Positions 9,424-18,535 of a DNA stretch of 56,475 nt are shown one piece after another. The translations under genes and the position numbers were made by a program. Each line of letters starts with the position of its first letter. Positions within the stretch are counted from its first letter, which is position 1. This stretch comes from an uncultured Candidatus Actinomarina sp. (GTDB lineage Bacteria > Actinomycetota > Acidimicrobiia > Actinomarinales > Actinomarinaceae): contig CACODT010000001.1 of the NCBI GenBank assembly GCA_902626065.1, forward strand, positions 285,728 through 342,202, in the 5' to 3' direction. The notes beneath the pieces were generated by a model. The model was not told the origin of the DNA. It did not search any database and saw nothing but the letters and a program-made list of their open reading frames with translations.

Positions 9424-9634
9424 TAGCTTCCTCTTTCATTTTTTCTTGGTGTAATTTTTGATTAAGTATCGTATTTGCTTGAGCAATTTCTTTTTTAATT
9501 TTTTTAAAAATAGAAGTATCTTCTATTTGACTAGTAGCCAAAGCAAACCTCGAATCCATTAATTCTTTTTTCAAATCAAGAATTTTATTTTCAAGCTCAA
9601 TTACTGATAATTCTTTTAGATCATTGATGCTCAT
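9416..9634 (-). CDS. rpmC: 50S ribosomal protein L29
   Basis: L29 is a small helical protein beside the tunnel exit, near the docking sites for trigger factor and SRP. The 72 residues form two helices with the family motif [17 protein letters not shown] charged tail of about ten residues extends the C-terminus. The ATG overlaps the rplP stop. Confidence 0.95.
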   Translation of the reverse strand: MSINDLKELSVIELENKILDLKKELMDSRFALATSQIEDTSIFKKIKKEIAQANTILNQKLHQEKMKEEANE

Positions 9635-10041
9635 ATATTCCTCTTTACGAATTTTGTTTTAATTGGCAATTTATGTCCAGCTTTTCTCATAGCTTCTTTT
9701 GCTATCTCTTCAGATACTCCAGAAACTTCAAAAATAATTTTTCCAGGTTTTACAACTGCAACATAATACTCAACATTACCTTTACCGGAACCCATTCGGA
9801 CTTCAGCCGGTTTTTTTGTAATAGGTTTGTGAGGGAATATATTAATCCAAACTTTCCCTCCTCTTTTCATTGTTCTTGTAATTGTTATTCTTGCTGCTTC
9901 GATTTGGCGTGCAGTAATATATGAAGTTTCAACAGCTTGTAACCCATAATCACCAAAGCTTACTTCATTTCCACCTTTTGAAAGTCCTCTTCTTCGACCC
10001 CTATGTGATTTTCTATGTTTTGTCTTTTTAGGCATTAACAT
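9631..10041 (-). CDS. rplP: 50S ribosomal protein L16
   Basis: L16 supports the A-site tRNA and the peptidyl-transferase centre. The N-terminus [20 protein letters not shown] matches the family pattern M-L-x-P-K, so I keep the first ATG at 10039-10041 and not the one two codons later. [20 protein letters not shown] and [12 protein letters not shown] are also typical. Confidence 0.96.
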   Translation of the reverse strand: MLMPKKTKHRKSHRGRRRGLSKGGNEVSFGDYGLQAVETSYITARQIEAARITITRTMKRGGKVWINIFPHKPITKKPAEVRMGSGKGNVEYYVAVVKPGKIIFEVSGVSEEIAKEAMRKAGHKLPIKTKFVKRNI

Positions 10042-10043
10042 AA

Positions 10044-10934
10044 TTATTCTTCTTCCAATATTGATTTTTCTTCTTCAAATTGCTTAGCTGCTTCATTAGG
10101 TCTAATTCGATTTCCGCCTCCAGCTTCAACAATTTTAGATGATGGCTCATTAGTTTTTTTACCTCCACCAGCTTCTAATATTCTAGATTTTTTAGTTTCT
10201 CCAGCAGCTGCTTCAACCCTTGATTTTACAGACTTCACTCTTCCAGTTGCTGGCCCACCACTTGCTAAATTAGCTTCAGCAGCAATTTTTTCTTGGCGAA
10301 GTTTGTTTGTAGCTACAACATCTCCTTTGTAAACCCAAACTTTTACTCCTATAGAACCAACGGTTGTATGTGCTGCCGCTCTTCCAAAATCAATGTCAGC
10401 ACGTAAGGTATGTAAAGGTACTCTTCCTTCTCGATACCATTCTCTTCTGCCCATCTCTGCTCCACCTAATCTACCTGAACATTCTACTCTGACACCTTCT
10501 GCTCCAGCTTTTAATGCTCCCGTTACAGCTCTTTTCATCGCTCTTCTGAACGCAACTCTGCTTTCTAGTTGATCCGCAACAGCTCTAGCAAGTAATTGTG
10601 CGTCAAGTTCTGGTTCTCTTACTTCAATAATATTTAGTTTCACGGGCTGACTTGATAATTCCTCAAGCCCTTTTCTTAATCTATCAGCTTCTGCCCCTTT
10701 TCTACCAATAACAACTCCTGGTCTAGCAGTGTGAATATCGACCTGCACCTTGTCTCTAGTTCTTTCTATGTCAATCCTTGAGACTGCTCCTTTAATTAAT
10801 TGAGATGATAAAAACTCTCTTATTCTGTAATCTTGATTAACTAATTTTGTATATTCTTTATCACTGAACCAACGTGATTTCCAGTCATTAACTATTCCAA
10901 TTCTAAAAGCGTATGGATGTGTTTTTTGTCCCAT
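10044..10934 (-). CDS. rpsC: 30S ribosomal protein S3, with long C-terminal tail
   Basis: S3 forms part of the mRNA entry tunnel and has helicase-like activity. The KH domain shows [20 protein letters not shown], and the C-terminal domain has [20 protein letters not shown]. The protein is 296 residues against about 233 in E. coli. The extra tail holds two copies of an EAGGG(K/N) motif (ILEAGGGKK and IVEAGGGNR) and ends in an acidic run. Actinobacterial S3 is often extended, but I do not know this exact tail. Confidence 0.96.
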   Translation of the reverse strand: MGQKTHPYAFRIGIVNDWKSRWFSDKEYTKLVNQDYRIREFLSSQLIKGAVSRIDIERTRDKVQVDIHTARPGVVIGRKGAEADRLRKGLEELSSQPVKLNIIEVREPELDAQLLARAVADQLESRVAFRRAMKRAVTGALKAGAEGVRVECSGRLGGAEMGRREWYREGRVPLHTLRADIDFGRAAAHTTVGSIGVKVWVYKGDVVATNKLRQEKIAAEANLASGGPATGRVKSVKSRVEAAAGETKKSRILEAGGGKKTNEPSSKIVEAGGGNRIRPNEAAKQFEEEKSILEEE

Positions 10935-11284
10935 TATGATTCTCCAGAAGTTGTTAATTCAATTAGCAAGTGAGATGTTCTTTTATTGATTCTTCCCGCT
11001 CTACCTCTTGCCCTTGGTCGAAATCTTTTTAGAGTAGGTCCTTCATCTGCAATAGCTTTAGAAATATAAAGGTCATTGGAGTTCAAACCAAAATTATTTT
11101 CTGCATTTGCTACTGCACTCTCTATTACTTGAGATATTTCACCAGCTGCTCTTCTTTTTGTAAATTTTAAAACATCTAATGCTTCAGATACTGGTAACCC
11201 TCTGATTAAATTCAATACAAGCCTTAACTTATAAGGAGACTGTCTAACGTATTTACTTTTTGCAGTTATAGTTTCGTTTTCCAT
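10934..11284 (-). CDS. rplV: 50S ribosomal protein L22
   Basis: L22 reaches into the exit tunnel, and its loop is a known macrolide-resistance site. The 116 residues include [20 protein letters not shown], then [19 protein letters not shown] and the tunnel loop [18 protein letters not shown]. The start shares one base with the rpsC... upstream neighbour rpsS stop. Confidence 0.97.
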   Translation of the reverse strand: MENETITAKSKYVRQSPYKLRLVLNLIRGLPVSEALDVLKFTKRRAAGEISQVIESAVANAENNFGLNSNDLYISKAIADEGPTLKRFRPRARGRAGRINKRTSHLLIELTTSGES

Positions 11285-11547
11285 TAGCTCTGTCCCGGGT
11301 GTCCCTTAAATGTTCTTGTTGGCGCAAACTCACCTAATTTATGGCCAACCATAGCTTCTGTTACAAAAACTGGTATGTGCTGTCTTCCGTTATGAACAGC
11401 TATTGTCAATCCAACCATTTCTGGAACAACAGTTGACCTTCTACTCCATGTCTTAATTACACTTTTGTTACCTGAATTTTGGGCTTCTTCAACTTTGACC
11501 AATAAATGATTGTCAACAAAAGGTCCTTTTCTCAAACTTCTTGACAT
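11284..11547 (-). CDS. rpsS: 30S ribosomal protein S19
   Basis: S19 lies in the 30S head next to S13. The 87 residues carry [31 protein letters not shown] and [20 protein letters not shown], all canonical. It sits two bases after rplB and overlaps rplV by one base. Confidence 0.97.
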   Translation of the reverse strand: MSRSLRKGPFVDNHLLVKVEEAQNSGNKSVIKTWSRRSTVVPEMVGLTIAVHNGRQHIPVFVTEAMVGHKLGEFAPTRTFKGHPGQS

Positions 11548-11549
11548 AA

Positions 11550-12383
11550 CTAATTCCTACCCTTTTGAGATCTTGCCCTTACAATTGATTTATTACTGTA
11601 TTTTTTCTTTTTTCTTGTTTTTGCTTCAGGTTTTCCCCAGGGACTTACAGGTGTTCTTCCACCAGATGATTTACCCTCTCCACCACCAAGCGGGTGGTCA
11701 ACTGGATTCATTGCTACACCTCTTGTTTGTGGCCTCACACCTTTCCATCTTTTTCTACCAGCTTTTCCAAGCTTTGTAAGTTCTGCTTCTGCATTTCCAA
11801 CACTTCCGACTGTTGCTCTACAATCCATAGACACTGTCCTCATTTCTCCAGATGGTAATCTTAAGAGTGCAAGACCGGACTCCTTACTCATTAATTGAAC
11901 AGACGATCCAGCAGATCTTGCCATTTTTGCTCCACCACCTGGTCTCAACTCAACAGCATGAACAAATGTACCAGCAGGAATATTCCTAAGAGGTAAACAA
12001 TTTCCGTCTTTAATTTCCGCTTTTGATCCAGACTCTACTGTGCTACCCACATCAATACCTTCAGGTGCGATTATGTAACTTTTTTCTCCATCTACATAAT
12101 GCAATAAGGCTATTCTCGAATTCCTATTAGGATCATATTCTATTCCTGCCACTTTTGCAGGGATTCCATCTTTAACCCTCTTAAAATCTACAACTCTATA
12201 TTTTTGTTTATGTCCCCCTCCTCTATGTCTGGATGTGATTCTTCCTTTATTGTTTCTTCCGCCAGAAGACTTCTTTGATTGTAAAAGTTTTTTTTCAGGT
12301 TTTGATTTTGTAATTTCGCTAAAGTCACCTGTAACATGTCCACGCATTCCAGGTGTAATAGGTCTTATTTTTTTTGATCCCAT
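11550..12383 (-). CDS. rplB: 50S ribosomal protein L2
   Basis: L2 is required for subunit association and peptidyl transfer. The 277 residues include [31 protein letters not shown] and the conserved C-terminal block [16 protein letters not shown], which contains the histidine near the catalytic centre. Length and motifs are normal. Confidence 0.98.
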   Translation of the reverse strand: MGSKKIRPITPGMRGHVTGDFSEITKSKPEKKLLQSKKSSGGRNNKGRITSRHRGGGHKQKYRVVDFKRVKDGIPAKVAGIEYDPNRNSRIALLHYVDGEKSYIIAPEGIDVGSTVESGSKAEIKDGNCLPLRNIPAGTFVHAVELRPGGGAKMARSAGSSVQLMSKESGLALLRLPSGEMRTVSMDCRATVGSVGNAEAELTKLGKAGRKRWKGVRPQTRGVAMNPVDHPLGGGEGKSSGGRTPVSPWGKPEAKTRKKKKYSNKSIVRARSQKGRN

Positions 12384-12385
12384 AC

Positions 12386-12673
12386 CTATACCCCAAATGC
12401 CTCTATAGTTTGACCATCTTGAAGTGTTACAATGGCTACTTTTCTTGTACTTTGTTGTCCAATAACATATCCAAATCTCTTCTTTTTTCCTTTTTTGTAC
12501 ATAGTATTTACAGACAAAACATCAACATCAAATAGTCCCTCAACAGCTTTTTTAATCTCCGGTTTTGTTGAGCTCGAATGAACAAAAAAAGTGTAAGAAT
12601 TTGAATTTGCAATTCTATCATAGGATTTTTCAGAGATAAGTGGGGCAATAAGTACATCTTCTAAATATTTCAT
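12386..12673 (-). CDS. rplW: 50S ribosomal protein L23
   Basis: L23 docks trigger factor and SRP at the tunnel exit. The 95 residues start [19 protein letters not shown] and contain [20 protein letters not shown] and a basic loop before VIGQQSTRK. Its ATG overlaps the rplD stop by four bases. Confidence 0.96.
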   Translation of the reverse strand: MKYLEDVLIAPLISEKSYDRIANSNSYTFFVHSSSTKPEIKKAVEGLFDVDVLSVNTMYKKGKKKRFGYVIGQQSTRKVAIVTLQDGQTIEAFGV

Positions 12674-13290
12674 TCTTGCTCCAAAAATTGATTTATTGCA
12701 TTTTCAGTAAAAACTAAAGCGTCATTAGATATCACGTCAAATGTTGAAAGTTTTTTCACAGAGGTTAGTTTTGAATGTTCTAGGTTTCGGAATGATTTTA
12801 CTAAAGAATCGTCATTTTCTGCATAAACAAATATAAATGATTTAGAAATTGATAATTCTTTAATTGCATTTGAAGCTGATTTTGTAGATGGTTTATCGAT
12901 ATCTGATCCTTCAATTACAAATACCGAGTCTTCCAATATTCTATTTGATATTGACATATGCAGAGATTTTTTCTTCATTTTTTTCGGAGTTCTATCTTTA
13001 TAAACTCTTCCACCTGGACCATGTGCGATTCCACCACCAACAAAAATAGGTGAACGAAGTGATCCATGTCTTGCCCTACCGGTCCCTTTCTGGACCCACG
13101 GTTTTGCACCTGTTCCTGAAACTTGTGACCTTGTTTTAACTGATGCAGTATTATTTCTAGCGTTAGTTCTGTTTCCTTTAGTTACTTGATGTAGAAGACC
13201 CATGTTTATATCCTCGGTAACATCAAAGTCGTATTGTTTGTTTGAAGTTTTATTGTCTTTAAAAGAAAATGATTTTAATTTTACACTCAT
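12670..13290 (-). CDS. rplD: 50S ribosomal protein L4
   Basis: L4 lines the exit tunnel opposite L22, and in E. coli it represses the S10 operon. The tunnel loop is visible as NNTASVKTRSQVSGTGAKPW and GTGRARHGSLRSPIFVGGG. The 206-residue length is normal. It overlaps rplC and rplW by four bases each. Confidence 0.96.
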   Translation of the reverse strand: MSVKLKSFSFKDNKTSNKQYDFDVTEDINMGLLHQVTKGNRTNARNNTASVKTRSQVSGTGAKPWVQKGTGRARHGSLRSPIFVGGGIAHGPGGRVYKDRTPKKMKKKSLHMSISNRILEDSVFVIEGSDIDKPSTKSASNAIKELSISKSFIFVYAENDDSLVKSFRNLEHSKLTSVKKLSTFDVISNDALVFTENAINQFLEQE

Positions 13291-13919
13291 GAGTGAACCT
13301 TAACTGCTGATGTAACTTGTACAATATTTCCCTTATTTCCAGGAACAGAGCCATTTACGAGTAGATAATTTTTTTCTTCATTTATCTCAACAATTGTTAC
13401 AGATTGAATAGTCTTTTTTTGATTACCCATCCTTCCTGACATTTTTGTTCCTTTAAACACATGCCCAGGGTAAGAAGCATTACCTATTGACCCACCTGCC
13501 CTATGAACTTTATGAACACCATGGCTTGCCTTTTGTCCTGAAAAATTATGCCTTTTCATAACACCTGAGTAGCCTTTTCCTTTTGAAAATCCCGTTATAT
13601 CAACTTTTTGACCGACTTCGAAAAACTCCGTAACTTTAATTTCTTTACCAGACTCTAATGGTGTCTCATCATCAACAGGAACTTCAAATAATGCTTCACC
13701 GGGATCAACATTATATTTTTTATAATGTTCAGCTAAAGGTTTGACCACATTTTTAGCCGAACCGATAGTTAACTGAGCGGCACTATATCCATCTTTTTCA
13801 TCAGATTTAACTTGTACAACTCTACAACTAGATACGTCCAAAATAGTAACACCCATAGCCTTCGAATTTTCGTCAAATAATTGAGTCATACCTATCTTTT
13901 TTGCAATTAATGATTTCAT
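13287..13919 (-). CDS. rplC: 50S ribosomal protein L3
   Basis: L3 is an early 50S assembly protein whose loop reaches the peptidyl-transferase centre. The 210 residues start [20 protein letters not shown] and contain [39 protein letters not shown] and [14 protein letters not shown]. It overlaps rpsJ by four bases. Confidence 0.97.
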   Translation of the reverse strand: MKSLIAKKIGMTQLFDENSKAMGVTILDVSSCRVVQVKSDEKDGYSAAQLTIGSAKNVVKPLAEHYKKYNVDPGEALFEVPVDDETPLESGKEIKVTEFFEVGQKVDITGFSKGKGYSGVMKRHNFSGQKASHGVHKVHRAGGSIGNASYPGHVFKGTKMSGRMGNQKKTIQSVTIVEINEEKNYLLVNGSVPGNKGNIVQVTSAVKVHS

Positions 13920-14230
13920 AATTTAATTTCGACCTCTACTCCCGCGGGTAAATCGAGTCTCATTAATGAATCTACAGTTTTTGGGGTTGGCTCTACAATA
14001 TCAATTAATCGTTTGTGAATTCTCATTTCAAAATGTTCTCTAGATTTTTTATCAACATGAGGAGATCTTATAACGCAATATCTATGTATTTGTGTTGGTA
14101 ATGGAATAGGACCTTTGACTTTTGCTTGAGTTTTCATAACTGTCTCAGCAATCTTTCGAGCAGACTCGTCTACAACATAATTGTCATATGCTTTTAACTT
14201 TATTCTTATTTGTTGTTGCTGCTTTGCCAT
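13916..14230 (-). CDS. rpsJ: 30S ribosomal protein S10
   Basis: S10 belongs to the 30S head and also partners NusB in antitermination in other bacteria. The 104 residues include [39 protein letters not shown] and [16 protein letters not shown]. The start has a GAGG element five to nine bases upstream that follows directly on the T-tract of a terminator-like hairpin. There is therefore almost no room for a separate promoter between tuf and rpsJ. Confidence 0.97.
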   Translation of the reverse strand: MAKQQQQIRIKLKAYDNYVVDESARKIAETVMKTQAKVKGPIPLPTQIHRYCVIRSPHVDKKSREHFEMRIHKRLIDIVEPTPKTVDSLMRLDLPAGVEVEIKL

Positions 14231-14237
14231 TTTTTCC

Positions 14238-14273
14238 TCAAAAAAAACCGGGAGTAGAATTCTACTCCCGGTT
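14238..14273 (-). terminator. Intrinsic terminator or attenuator between tuf and rpsJ
   Basis: A perfect 28-base palindrome occupies 14246-14273, with its centre between 14259 and 14260. It gives a GC-containing stem of 12-13 pairs around GGGAGTAG. Read on the minus strand it is followed by an uninterrupted run of eight T. It starts seven bases after the tuf stop codon and ends eight bases before the rpsJ ATG. This has all features of a Rho-independent terminator. Confidence 0.9.
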
Positions 14274-14280
14274 AAATTTT

Positions 14281-15465
14281 TTACTCTATAACTTTTGTCA
14301 CCTGTCCCGCTCCAACAGTTCTTCCACCTTCTCTAATTGCAAATTTAACGCCCTCTTCCATTGCAATTGGAGATATAAGTTCTACAGAAATTGGAACATT
14401 ATCACCAGGCATGACCATTTCGGTACCATCAGCTAGAGAAACCTCTCCAGTAACATCTGTGGTTCTGAAATAGAACTGTGGCCTATATCCTTTAAAGAAT
14501 GGGTTGTGTCTTCCACCTTCTTCTTTTGTAAGCACATATACCTCAGCCTCAAATTTTGTATGAGGTGTTATGGATCCAGGAACAGCAATAACCTGTCCTC
14601 TTTCCACATCATCTTTATCAATACCTCTTAAAAGTAAACCAACGTTGTCTCCAGCTCTACCCTCGTCCAAGAGTTTTCTGAACATTTCAACTCCAGTACA
14701 AACTGATTTGGTAGTTTCACGAATACCAACAATTTCTACTTCATCGTTTACGTTTACAATACCTTGTTCGATTCTTCCAGTAACGACTGTTCCTCTACCA
14801 GTAATTGAGAAAACGTCTTCAACTGGCATTAAGAAAGGTTTGTCAACTACTCTTACAGGCTCTTCTATGTATGAATCAACCTGTTCCATAAGTTCTAAAA
14901 CAGCATTCACACCATCTTCATTTCCTTCAAGAGCAGCTAATGCAGAACCTTTCACGACTGGAACATCATCACCTGGGAAATCATACTCATTTAAAAGTTC
15001 TCTGACTTCCATTTCGACAAGATCTAATAATTCATCGTCGTCAACTTGATCAACTTTGTTTAGAAAAACAGCAATTGCTGGTACACCAACCTGTCGCGCA
15101 AGTAGAACGTGCTCTCTTGTTTGCGGCATAGGTCCGTCAGCTGCTGAAACCACAAGAATAGCTCCATCTACCTGAGCGGCACCTGTAATCATGTTTTTAA
15201 CATAATCTGCGTGACCAGGCATATCTACGTGAGCATAATGACGATTTTCGGTCTCATACTCAACGTGCGCTATCTGTATAGTGATTCCTCTTTCTTTTTC
15301 TTCTGGTGCTTTATCAATTTCATCGAAAGCAGTTGCCTCACCCGCACCAGCATCAGCCAAAACTTTTGTTATTGCGGCCGTCAATGTTGTTTTTCCATGG
15401 TCAATGTGGCCCATTGTACCAATGTTCACATGAGGCTTGCTTCGGTCAAATTTTTCTTTTGACAT
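14281..15465 (-). CDS. tuf: Elongation factor Tu
   Basis: EF-Tu delivers aminoacyl-tRNA to the ribosome using GTP. The 394-residue protein has the G1 loop [10 protein letters not shown]3 DMPGHADY, G4 NKVDQVDD and the conserved domains 2 and 3 ([29 protein letters not shown]). The ATG is preceded by AGAAGGAGAAAAT. It is the last gene of the str operon (rpsL-rpsG-fusA-tuf), and a strong hairpin follows its stop. It is the only tuf in the window. Confidence 0.98.
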   Translation of the reverse strand: MSKEKFDRSKPHVNIGTMGHIDHGKTTLTAAITKVLADAGAGEATAFDEIDKAPEEKERGITIQIAHVEYETENRHYAHVDMPGHADYVKNMITGAAQVDGAILVVSAADGPMPQTREHVLLARQVGVPAIAVFLNKVDQVDDDELLDLVEMEVRELLNEYDFPGDDVPVVKGSALAALEGNEDGVNAVLELMEQVDSYIEEPVRVVDKPFLMPVEDVFSITGRGTVVTGRIEQGIVNVNDEVEIVGIRETTKSVCTGVEMFRKLLDEGRAGDNVGLLLRGIDKDDVERGQVIAVPGSITPHTKFEAEVYVLTKEEGGRHNPFFKGYRPQFYFRTTDVTGEVSLADGTEMVMPGDNVPISVELISPIAMEEGVKFAIREGGRTVGAGQVTKVIE

Positions 15466-15481
15466 ATTTTCTCCTTCTCTA

Positions 15482-15512
15482 AAAGTTTAAACTCTGTAAT
15501 AAAGTTTAAACT
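15482..15512. repeat. Two copies of a 12-base palindromic word in the fusA-tuf gap
   Basis: AAAGTTTAAACT occurs at 15482-15493 and again at 15501-15512, where it overlaps the fusA stop codon. Each copy is itself palindromic over GTTTAAAC. In RNA the two can pair into a ten-base-pair AU-rich hairpin with a nine-base loop, just upstream of the tuf Shine-Dalgarno element. Its function is unknown. Confidence 0.75.
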
Positions 15513-17596
15513 TCAACCTCTACTCCACGAACACTTGCAGTTATCTCTTTAGTTATAGCGTCTGGGACGTCCTCATAACTATCAAACTGCATCGTGAATG
15601 TTGCACGGCCTTGTGTTCTCGAACGCAAATCTGTTGCGTAACCGAACATTTCTGATAATGGAACCTTTGCACTGACAACTTTTGCCGATCCTCTTTGTCC
15701 CATTTCAGCTATCTTTCCTCTTCTTGAAGAAAGATCTCCGACAACATCTCCCATAAAATCTTCAGGGGTTACTACTTCAACAGTCATGATAGGCTCCAGT
15801 AGTTTTACTCCAGCTTTTTTTGCTCCATCTTTTAACGCCATGGACCCTGCGATTTTAAAAGCCATTTCTGATGAGTCAACATCATGGTATGTCCCATCTT
15901 TTAGTGTTGCTCTCATATTTACAAGTGGGTATCCAGCTAGGACACCTGATTCCATTGCAGCTTCAACCCCTGCATTTACTGATGGGATATATTCTTTAGG
16001 AATTCTTCCACTTTTAATTAAATCTACAAATTCATATCCATCTTCAATAGGTTCGAGCTCCATTATGACATGTCCATATTGGCCTCGACCGCCACTTTGT
16101 CTTATATATTTAGCCTCAATATCAGTCTTCTTTTTAAGTGCTTCTCTATATGCAACTTGAGGTTTACCAATATTTGCCTCTACTTTAAATTCTCTTTTTA
16201 GACGATCTACAAGAATATCGAGATGTAATTCTCCCATTCCTGAAATGATTGTTTGACCAGTCTCTTCATCAGAATTGACTTTAAAAGTAGGATCCTCTTC
16301 AGCTAATTTTTGTAAACCTTCTGAGAGCTTTTCCTCATCAGCTTTTGATTTTGGCTCAATAGCAACTGAGATAACAGGCTCAGGGAATGTCATTGATTCC
16401 AATTGAATGGGGCTTCCTGAATCAGATAAGGTATCTCCTGTTTTTGCATTTTTTAGACCAACTCCTGCAACAATATCTCCAGTAGAAATAAAATCTATAT
16501 CCTCTCTTGAGTTTGAATGCATTCTCAATATTCTTCCAAGTCTTTCATCTTTGCCTGTTGTCGTATTAACAACTTTGTCACCTTTATTTAAGGTCCCCGA
16601 ATAGACTCTAAAATAAGTTAACTTTCCTACATGTGGATCGCTTACAACCTTAAATGCGAGTGCAGAAAATGGTTCATCGTCAGAATGTTCTCTGCTAATT
16701 TCATCTTCTTCTTTTCCAGGAGTAAATCCTGATACCGGTTCAATATCTAGTGGTGAGGGAAGATAGTCAACAACGGCATCCAATAGTAGTTGAACTCCTT
16801 TGTTTTTAAAAGCACTCCCTGCAAGAACTGGTACGAATAAACCTGTAAGAGTGCCTGTTCTGATTGCTTTTTTTATTTCTTTTACTGAAAGCTCTTCGTC
16901 TCCAAGATATTTCTCAAGTACTTCATCATCTGCTTCAGCTACAACATCCAAAAGTTCTGCTCGCTTAGCGTTTGCTTCATCAAGGCGATCCTCTGGTATA
17001 TCTGCAATATCCCATTCAGATCCGTCATCTTTTGTCCAAGTATGTGCTTTCATCTCAACAAGATCAATTACCCCAACAAAGTCTGCTTCAGAACCTATAG
17101 GAATTTGAAGAACAGCTGGTTTTGCTTCAAGTCTTTCGATTATTGACTGTACGTCATCGTCAAAGTTCGCACCTGTTCTATCCAATTTATTAATAAAACA
17201 AATTCTTGGTACATTATATTTATCAGCTTGTCTCCAAACTGTCTCTGACTGTGGTTCGACTCCTGCAACACCATCGAATACAGCTACTGCGCCATCTAAT
17301 ACCCTAAGAGATCTTTCCACCTCAACTGTAAAATCAACGTGACCAGGAGTATCAATAATATTTATTGTGTGATCATTCCAGCTACATGTAGTAGCTGCAG
17401 ATGTTATAGTTATACCACGCTCTTGCTCTTGTTCCATCCAGTCCATAACAGCTGCACCATCATGAACTTCACCAATCTTGTATGTTTTACCTGTGTAATA
17501 CAAAATTCTTTCAGTCAGTGTAGTTTTTCCGGCGTCTATATGAGCCATAATTCCGATATTCCTGAGGTTTTTGAGATCTACTGTTCTAGTTGACAT
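15506..17596 (-). CDS. fusA: Elongation factor G
   Basis: EF-G drives translocation on the ribosome. The 696-residue product starts [20 protein letters not shown] and has the P-loop AHIDAGKTT, switch II DTPGHVD and [10 protein letters not shown], followed by domains II-V ([28 protein letters not shown]). The frame is open 33 codons upstream into rpsG. The ATG at 17594-17596 is correct because it gives the family N-terminus and has AGGTGG seven bases ahead. Confidence 0.97.
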   Translation of the reverse strand: MSTRTVDLKNLRNIGIMAHIDAGKTTLTERILYYTGKTYKIGEVHDGAAVMDWMEQEQERGITITSAATTCSWNDHTINIIDTPGHVDFTVEVERSLRVLDGAVAVFDGVAGVEPQSETVWRQADKYNVPRICFINKLDRTGANFDDDVQSIIERLEAKPAVLQIPIGSEADFVGVIDLVEMKAHTWTKDDGSEWDIADIPEDRLDEANAKRAELLDVVAEADDEVLEKYLGDEELSVKEIKKAIRTGTLTGLFVPVLAGSAFKNKGVQLLLDAVVDYLPSPLDIEPVSGFTPGKEEDEISREHSDDEPFSALAFKVVSDPHVGKLTYFRVYSGTLNKGDKVVNTTTGKDERLGRILRMHSNSREDIDFISTGDIVAGVGLKNAKTGDTLSDSGSPIQLESMTFPEPVISVAIEPKSKADEEKLSEGLQKLAEEDPTFKVNSDEETGQTIISGMGELHLDILVDRLKREFKVEANIGKPQVAYREALKKKTDIEAKYIRQSGGRGQYGHVIMELEPIEDGYEFVDLIKSGRIPKEYIPSVNAGVEAAMESGVLAGYPLVNMRATLKDGTYHDVDSSEMAFKIAGSMALKDGAKKAGVKLLEPIMTVEVVTPEDFMGDVVGDLSSRRGKIAEMGQRGSAKVVSAKVPLSEMFGYATDLRSRTQGRATFTMQFDSYEDVPDAITKEITASVRGVEVEV

Positions 17597-17600
17597 ATTA

Positions 17601-18068
17601 TTACCACCTGTAATGAGCAAAAGCTCTGTTTGATTCTGCCATTTTGTGTACGTCTTCTTTTTTCTTGACTGCAGCCCCAGTATTATTACTTGCATCTAAA
17701 AGTTCTCGACCTAATCTGTCAGACATCGTCTTTTCTCCTCTTTTTCTAGCAGCATCAACGATCCACCTAATTGCAAGTGTGGTGCTTCTTCTGTGTGGAA
17801 CTTCCATCGGAACTTGATAATTAGTACCGCCAACTCTTCGTGATTTTGTTTCAATTTGAGGTTTAACATTTTCAAATGCTGCTTTTAACACATTTAATGG
17901 ATCTCCACCGGCTTGTTTTTCAACAAGTTCTAATGATTTATATACAATACTTCGTGCGACGTCTTTTTTTCCATCGAGTAAAACTTGATTTGTTAATTGT
18001 GATACAAGAACGCTATTGAAAAGTGGGTCTGCTTCAGGTTTTCTTTTAAGTGATGGTCCTCTTCTCAT
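17601..18068 (-). CDS. rpsG: 30S ribosomal protein S7
   Basis: S7 nucleates assembly of the 30S head. The 155 residues begin [19 protein letters not shown] and include [35 protein letters not shown] and the C-terminal [13 protein letters not shown]. It lies between rpsL (five-base gap) and fusA (four-base gap) in the str operon. Confidence 0.97.
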   Translation of the reverse strand: MRRGPSLKRKPEADPLFNSVLVSQLTNQVLLDGKKDVARSIVYKSLELVEKQAGGDPLNVLKAAFENVKPQIETKSRRVGGTNYQVPMEVPHRRSTTLAIRWIVDAARKRGEKTMSDRLGRELLDASNNTGAAVKKKEDVHKMAESNRAFAHYRW

Positions 18069-18073
18069 TATAA

Positions 18074-18442
18074 TTAACCTTTTTTACTTCCATATCTTGA
18101 TCTAGCTTGTTGTCTATCGGTAACTCCAGCTGTGTCTAAAGCTCCCCTAATGACCTTGTACCTTACACCAGGAAGGTCTTTAACTCTTCCTCCTCTTACT
18201 AAGACAATTGAGTGCTCTTGAAGATTATGTCCTTCACCTGGTATGTAAGCAGTTACTTCTGTTCCAGTAGAAAGTCTAACTCTACACACTTTCCTTAAAG
18301 CTGAGTTTGGTTTTTTTGGAGTTACTGTATAAACACGCGTGCAAACGCCCCTCCTTTGAGGAGACCCTTTGAGACCAGGTGTTTTTTCTTTCGTCACCTT
18401 AGACTTTCGTCCTTTTCTCACTAATTGCTGAGTTGTAGGCAT
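18074..18442 (-). CDS. rpsL: 30S ribosomal protein S12
   Basis: S12 monitors codon-anticodon pairing. The 122 residues contain [17 protein letters not shown], with the lysine at the streptomycin-resistance position in wild-type form, and [24 protein letters not shown]. It is the first gene of the str operon. A TTGGA element precedes the ATG, and a good promoter lies about 46 bases upstream. Confidence 0.97.
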   Translation of the reverse strand: MPTTQQLVRKGRKSKVTKEKTPGLKGSPQRRGVCTRVYTVTPKKPNSALRKVCRVRLSTGTEVTAYIPGEGHNLQEHSIVLVRGGRVKDLPGVRYKVIRGALDTAGVTDRQQARSRYGSKKG

Positions 18443-18488
18443 AAAAATTCCAATCTAAATAAATTAATTTTTTTATTACCGAAAAAGA

Positions 18489-18517
18489 AGTATATGACAG
18501 ATTTGAACTTACAACAA
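18489..18517 (-). promoter_or_regulatory. Predicted promoter of the str operon (rpsL-rpsG-fusA-tuf)
   Basis: On the minus strand a -35 element TTGTTG (18512-18517) is separated by 17 bases from a -10 element TATACT (18489-18494). The predicted leader to the rpsL ATG is about 40 bases. It lies in the 93-base gap after rpoC. Confidence 0.7.
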
Positions 18518-18535
18518 TGAATTCTTCATAAGTTT

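Noticed and set aside
14570-15049. 159-residue plus-strand frame inside tuf
   Set aside because: It is the antisense of a conserved, codon-biased tuf region, rich in Ser/Thr/Pro as expected for antisense shadow frames; no promoter or ribosome site is seen.
15786-16160. 124-residue plus-strand frame inside fusA
   Set aside because: It is an antisense shadow of conserved EF-G codons with no independent support.
17597-17695. N-terminal extension of fusA by 33 codons
   Set aside because: It would overlap rpsG and lacks conservation; the ATG at 17596 gives the EF-G N-terminus and has a ribosome binding site.
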